This document shows, piece after piece, positions 60,516 to 64,000 of a stretch of 64,000 nucleotides of DNA. Positions within the stretch are counted from its first letter, which is position 1. Every line of letters begins with the position of its first letter. Below the pieces are notes generated by a model. The model saw nothing but the letters and a program-made list of their open reading frames with translations, was not told where the DNA came from and did no database searches. The translations under genes were made by a program, and so were the position numbers. Source of the stretch: Pseudomonas gingeri (GTDB lineage Bacteria > Pseudomonadota > Gammaproteobacteria > Pseudomonadales > Pseudomonadaceae); assembly GCF_013386115.1 (NCBI RefSeq), contig NZ_JACAOR010000007.1:86702-150701 (forward strand), written 5' to 3'.

Positions 60516-61847
60516 ATGACAAAACCGCGTTCGAAAAAGGCTCTCTATATCGGCCTGCCCCTGGCCCTGGCCATTTCCGCTGCGGCGGCCTACCTGACCT
60601 GGGACTACTGGCCCAATCCGGGTTACTCGCTCAAGGTCATGAAACAGGCGGACGAACTCCAGGACCGGATCATTTCCTTCGACAGCCACATCACCGTGCC
60701 CCTGACCTTCGGCACCGAAGGCCGCGAGGCCGACAAGGACGGTTCCGGCCAGTTCGACCTGGTGAAGGCCGCTCGCGGGCGCCTGTCGGGCGCGGCACTG
60801 ACGGTGTTCGGCTGGCCGGAAATCTGGAACGGGCCGAATGCGCCACACCGTCCGACGGCGGGCTTCGTCGACGAGGCGCGCAAGCAGCAGGAAGTGCGCT
60901 ACAAGATCATCACCGGCATGGTCCGCGATTTTCCCAACCAGGTAGGGATCGCCTATACCCCCGACGACATGCGGCGCCTGCACGGCGAAGGCAAGTTCGC
61001 GATATTCATCAGCATGCTCAATGCCTATCCGCTGGGCCATGACCTCGACCTGCTGGACACCTGGACCGCGCGCGGCATGCGCATGTTCGGCTTCAGTTAT
61101 GTCGGCAATAACGACTGGGCCGATTCCTCGCGCCCGCTGCCGTTCCTCAACGATACCCCCGACGCCCTCGACGGCCTGTCCGATATCGGCAAGCAGGCCG
61201 TGCACCGCCTCAACGACCTCGGGGTGATCATCGATGTCTCGCAGATGTCGACCAGGGGCCTGGAGCAGGTCAGCCAGTTGAGCCGCACGCCGATGGTCGC
61301 CTCGCATTCGGCGCCACGGGCCCTGGTGGATATCCCGCGCAACCTCAGCGACAAGGAAATGCAACTGATCAAGAACAGCGGCGGCGTGGTCCAGATCGTC
61401 GCCTTCCCGGCCTATCTGCGCCCACTGAGCCAACCCACCCAGGACAAGCTCAATGCCCTGCGCAAGCGCTTCGACCTGCCGCCACTGCCCAACCTGGCCA
61501 TGGCCCTGATGCCCGGCGATCCGATCATCACCGTCTGGCCCGAGCAACGCTTCGGCGAGTACGCCAGCGCGCTCTACGCCATTCTCGACCAGGAGCCCAA
61601 GGCTGACCTCAAGGACTTCGGCAATGCCATCGACTACGCCGTGAAGAAGATCGGCATCGACCATGTGGGCATCAGCTCCGACTTCAACGACGGCGGCGGC
61701 ATCGACGGCTTCAAGGATGTCAGCGAGGCCCGCAACGTGACCGCCGAGCTGCTTGAGCGCGGCTACTCCGAGGCCGATATCGCCAAGCTCTGGGGCGGCA
61801 ACTTCCTGCGGGTCTGGGACGAGGTGCAAAAGGCCGCCAGACGCTGA
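60516..61847 (+). CDS. pvdM: PvdM, periplasmic renal-dipeptidase-like protein
   Basis: This 443-residue M19-type (renal dipeptidase) protein has an N-terminal membrane/signal helix (ALYIGLPLALAISAAAAYL). The metal-site motifs are FDSHITVP, in place of the usual DGHND (Asp and His kept), MLNAYPLG, VDVSQM-like IIDVSQMSTRG, VASHSAPRAL, and the C-terminal ISSDFNDGGGIDGF. It helps PvdP oxidise ferribactin in the periplasm, although its exact reaction is unsettled. Two ATGs six bases apart (60510, 60516) are possible; the second has GAGA at better spacing. Confidence 0.92.
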   Translation: MTKPRSKKALYIGLPLALAISAAAAYLTWDYWPNPGYSLKVMKQADELQDRIISFDSHITVPLTFGTEGREADKDGSGQFDLVKAARGRLSGAALTVFGWPEIWNGPNAPHRPTAGFVDEARKQQEVRYKIITGMVRDFPNQVGIAYTPDDMRRLHGEGKFAIFISMLNAYPLGHDLDLLDTWTARGMRMFGFSYVGNNDWADSSRPLPFLNDTPDALDGLSDIGKQAVHRLNDLGVIIDVSQMSTRGLEQVSQLSRTPMVASHSAPRALVDIPRNLSDKEMQLIKNSGGVVQIVAFPAYLRPLSQPTQDKLNALRKRFDLPPLPNLAMALMPGDPIITVWPEQRFGEYASALYAILDQEPKADLKDFGNAIDYAVKKIGIDHVGISSDFNDGGGIDGFKDVSEARNVTAELLERGYSEADIAKLWGGNFLRVWDEVQKAARR

Positions 61848-61927
61848 TCTCGAGATCGCCGCAAAGGTGGCGGGCAGGCTTGCCCACCCGCCGCCCAACC
61901 ACCCTGACAGCTCAAGTGAACGCTCCC

Positions 61928-63202
61928 ATGACTGACCGCAGAACCTTTCTCAAACAGGCCGGTGTACTCGCCGCCAGCCTGCCACTCGGTGTGAGCCTGA
62001 CAGCCCGGGCGGCCAGCACGCCGCCCCTGCCCCGAGACAAATGGGCACAGCTGCGCCTGCTGTTCGACCAGGATCCCGACTACCTGCACTTCTCCAACTT
62101 CCTGGTCACCTCCCACCCCAAGCCGGTGCGTGACGCCATCGAACTGCACCGCGCGGCACTCGACCGCAACCCCGGCCTGGCGATGGACTGGGACCTGGAG
62201 GAAACCTGGAAGCGCGAAGGCCAGGTCCGGCTCGCCGCCGGCCGCTACCTGAAGGCCAGGCCGGGGCAGATCGCCCTGACCGGCAGCACCACCGAAGGCC
62301 TGGCGATGATCTACGGCGGCATTCATGTGCGTCCCGACCAGGAAATCCTCACCACCGAGCACGAGCACTACTCGACCCGCAACATCCTGCGGTTGCGCAC
62401 CGAACGCGAAGGCACCCAGGTGCGCAAGATCAGCCTGTTCAAGGACGCCCACCAGGTCTCGGCCGATGAAGTGCTCGGCAACATCGCCCGCGCGATCAAG
62501 CCGCAAACCCGTGTCCTGGGCATGACCTGGGTGCAGTCGGGCAGCGGCGTCAAGCTGCCGATCGGCGAGATCGGCAAGCTGGTGGCCGAACAGAACCGCA
62601 ACCGCGACGACAAGGACAGAATCCTCTACGTGGTCGACGGCGTGCATGGCTTTGGCGTGGACAACCTCGACTTCCCGGACATGCACTGCGACTTCTTCAT
62701 CGCCGGCACCCACAAGTGGATGTTCGGCCCGCGCGGTACCGGGATCGTCTGCGCCCGCTCGGAAGAAGTACGCGACGTCACGCCCCTGGAACCGACCTTC
62801 TCCGAAGACACCAACTTCGCCACCTCCATGAGCCCCGGCGGCTATCACGCCTTCGAACACCGCTGGGCCCTGGACAAGGCTTTCGACTTGCACATGGAAC
62901 TGGGCAAGGCCGATGTCCAGGCGCGGATCCATGCCCTCAACAGCGACCTCAAGCAGCGCCTGCAAGCCGATTCGCGGATCGAGCTGGTGACGCCCATGAG
63001 CCCCGAACTGTCAGCCGGCTTCAGCTTCTTCCGGGTCAAGGGCCAGGACAGCGACAAGGTCGCCGCCTACCTGATGAAGAACAAGGTGGTGGTCGACGCG
63101 GTGGATCGCGATGTCGGGCCGGTCGTGCGCACGGCGCCGGGCCTGCTCAATACCGAAGCCGAGCTTGATCGCTTCATGACCCTGCTCGGCAAACAGTCAT
63201 GA
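61928..63202 (+). CDS. pvdN: PvdN, periplasmic PLP-dependent enzyme (class V aminotransferase fold)
   Basis: This 424-residue Tat-exported protein has DRRTFLKQAGVLAASLPLGVSLTARA at the N-terminus. The class V fold has TGSTTEGLAMIYGG, the PLP Asp in VVDGVHGFGVDNLD and the Schiff-base Lys in FIAGTHKWMFGPRGTGIV. PvdN converts the glutamic acid side chain on the chromophore to the succinamide form. The start at 61928 gives the proper Tat signal. It lies 80 bases after pvdM and 55 before pvdO, in the same PvdS-driven operon. Confidence 0.94.
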   Translation: MTDRRTFLKQAGVLAASLPLGVSLTARAASTPPLPRDKWAQLRLLFDQDPDYLHFSNFLVTSHPKPVRDAIELHRAALDRNPGLAMDWDLEETWKREGQVRLAAGRYLKARPGQIALTGSTTEGLAMIYGGIHVRPDQEILTTEHEHYSTRNILRLRTEREGTQVRKISLFKDAHQVSADEVLGNIARAIKPQTRVLGMTWVQSGSGVKLPIGEIGKLVAEQNRNRDDKDRILYVVDGVHGFGVDNLDFPDMHCDFFIAGTHKWMFGPRGTGIVCARSEEVRDVTPLEPTFSEDTNFATSMSPGGYHAFEHRWALDKAFDLHMELGKADVQARIHALNSDLKQRLQADSRIELVTPMSPELSAGFSFFRVKGQDSDKVAAYLMKNKVVVDAVDRDVGPVVRTAPGLLNTEAELDRFMTLLGKQS

Positions 63203-63257
63203 GCACCGCGCCCCCCCGACACCTTCAGACTTCTGTTCCTTGCCTGCGAGAAATCCG

Positions 63258-64000
63258 ATGAAATCCAACCTGCTCACTGTCCGGCCTCGCGCCTGCCTCT
63301 GGTCCGCCCTGACCCTCGGTACCCTGCTCGGCGCCTGGCTGCCGGGCGTCACGCTCGCCGCCACCGCGCCACTGCCGGGCAAGGTGTTCAAGGACTGCAA
63401 GGACTGCCCGGAAATGGTCGTGCTGCCGGCCGGCACCTACACCATGGGCTCGCCCGAGGACGAACTCGGTCGCGAGCCGGACGAGGGGCCGATGCACGAA
63501 GTCACGTTCAAGAAGGCCTTCGCCATCAGCCGTTTCCAGGTGCTGAGCGGCGAGTGGAACGCCTACATCCGCAGTTCGGGCTACAAGATGCCCGACGGCG
63601 ATGACCGGCCCGGCCGCGAATGCCTCGCCGGCCAGCCGCGCTATCCCATGAGCGACCGCCAGCCGGCGGTGTGCATGGATTTCCACGAAGCCCAGGCCTA
63701 CACCGAGTGGCTCTCGAAAAAGACCGGCAAGGCCTATCACCTGGTCAGCGAAGCCGAGCGCGAATATGCCGTGCGCGGTGGCAGCACGGGGCCGTTCCCC
63801 TTCCCGTTCGATGAAGGCAAGGAATACAGCATCGCCAAGCACGCCAACACCTACGGTCCGGCGGACGGCTTCAGCTACACCTCGCCGGCCGGCAGCTTCC
63901 CGCCCAACGCCTTCGGTGTCTACGACGGCCACGGCAATGTCTGGGAATGGACCGCCGACTGCTATGTCGACACCTACAAAGGCGCCCCGACCGATGGCAG
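63258..64000 (+). CDS. pvdO: PvdO, formylglycine-generating-enzyme-like pyoverdine oxidase (3' end cut)
   Basis: The frame is open to the window end after about 247 codons, so the C-terminus is missing. A signal peptide (about residues 1-35, ending ATLA-A) is followed by an FGE-sulfatase domain: EMVVLPAGTYTMGSPEDELGREPDEGPMHEVTF, PAVCMDFHEAQAYTEWLSKKTGKAYHLVSEAEREYAVRGG and GVYDGHGNVWEWTADC. PvdO oxidises dihydropyoverdine to pyoverdine in the periplasm. It follows pvdN in the same operon. Confidence 0.92.
   Translation, partial: MKSNLLTVRPRACLWSALTLGTLLGAWLPGVTLAATAPLPGKVFKDCKDCPEMVVLPAGTYTMGSPEDELGREPDEGPMHEVTFKKAFAISRFQVLSGEWNAYIRSSGYKMPDGDDRPGRECLAGQPRYPMSDRQPAVCMDFHEAQAYTEWLSKKTGKAYHLVSEAEREYAVRGGSTGPFPFPFDEGKEYSIAKHANTYGPADGFSYTSPAGSFPPNAFGVYDGHGNVWEWTADCYVDTYKGAPTDG

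Overview
The window reads as a chromosomal segment of a fluorescent Pseudomonas of the P. fluorescens complex. The evidence is high-GC coding DNA, Pseudomonas-type REP/BIME repeats with a RAYT transposase, and a block of pyoverdine maturation and export genes (fpvI, pvdRT-opmQ, pvdP, pvdMNO) at the right end with matching iron-starvation promoter boxes. I see no tRNA, rRNA, CRISPR array or prophage.

Layout. 1-3.2 kb: the end of an M14 carboxypeptidase gene, a LysR/DoxX divergent pair and an MFS transporter. 3.2-7.3 kb: a ferric-citrate cell-surface signalling set (fecA, fecR, fecI). 7.5-10.4 kb: heme oxygenase and bacteriophytochrome (bphO-bphP). 10.6-12.1 kb: an MFS transporter. 12.1-22.2 kb: the most distinctive region, a quorum-sensing locus in which a LuxI-type synthase is followed by a tightly coupled operon. 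The operon encodes a DAO-type flavoenzyme, a PrmC-like methyltransferase, an alpha-oxoamine-synthase-like PLP enzyme, PapB, PapA, PapC (the 4-aminophenylalanine pathway) and a DHA2 exporter. A phz-type lux box lies in front of luxI and a LuxR gene lies upstream. No NRPS or PKS is present, so the end product is unknown. 22.5-24.4 kb: a coiled-coil protein and a glycosyltransferase. 24.4-28.9 kb: a sulfide/persulfide oxidation module consisting of a FisR-like sigma-54 activator, a persulfide dioxygenase, an SQR-like flavoprotein and a TauE exporter. Its promoter has an array of CTGCCA boxes and a -24/-12 element.

29-32 kb: an Fe/2OG-like oxygenase and an AhpD-like/MocR divergent pair. 32.1-38.0 kb: a second FecI-FecR-TonB receptor system. 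It is split by an AT-richer insert carrying a 23-codon ORF and an MFS exporter, an arrangement of sigma factor, anti-sigma, small peptide, exporter and receptor that deserves a closer look. 38-45.7 kb: a cyclic-nucleotide-gated MscS-type channel, a pirin, a thioesterase and an RND efflux pair. 45.7-46.8 kb: a RAYT element and a 328-bp tandem partial copy that ends in a truncated RAYT. 46.9-53 kb: a DUF2975/XRE pair, dkgB, a NarL-type response regulator, an MgtC-like protein and the MgtA Mg2+ ATPase.

53.3-64 kb: pyoverdine genes. FpvI (Fur-controlled) would drive receptor expression. PvdRT-OpmQ is the tripartite exporter/recycling pump. PvdP, PvdM, PvdN and PvdO mature the siderophore in the periplasm. 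Three copies of TAAAT-N16-CGT mark PvdS-dependent promoters before pvdR, pvdP and pvdM.
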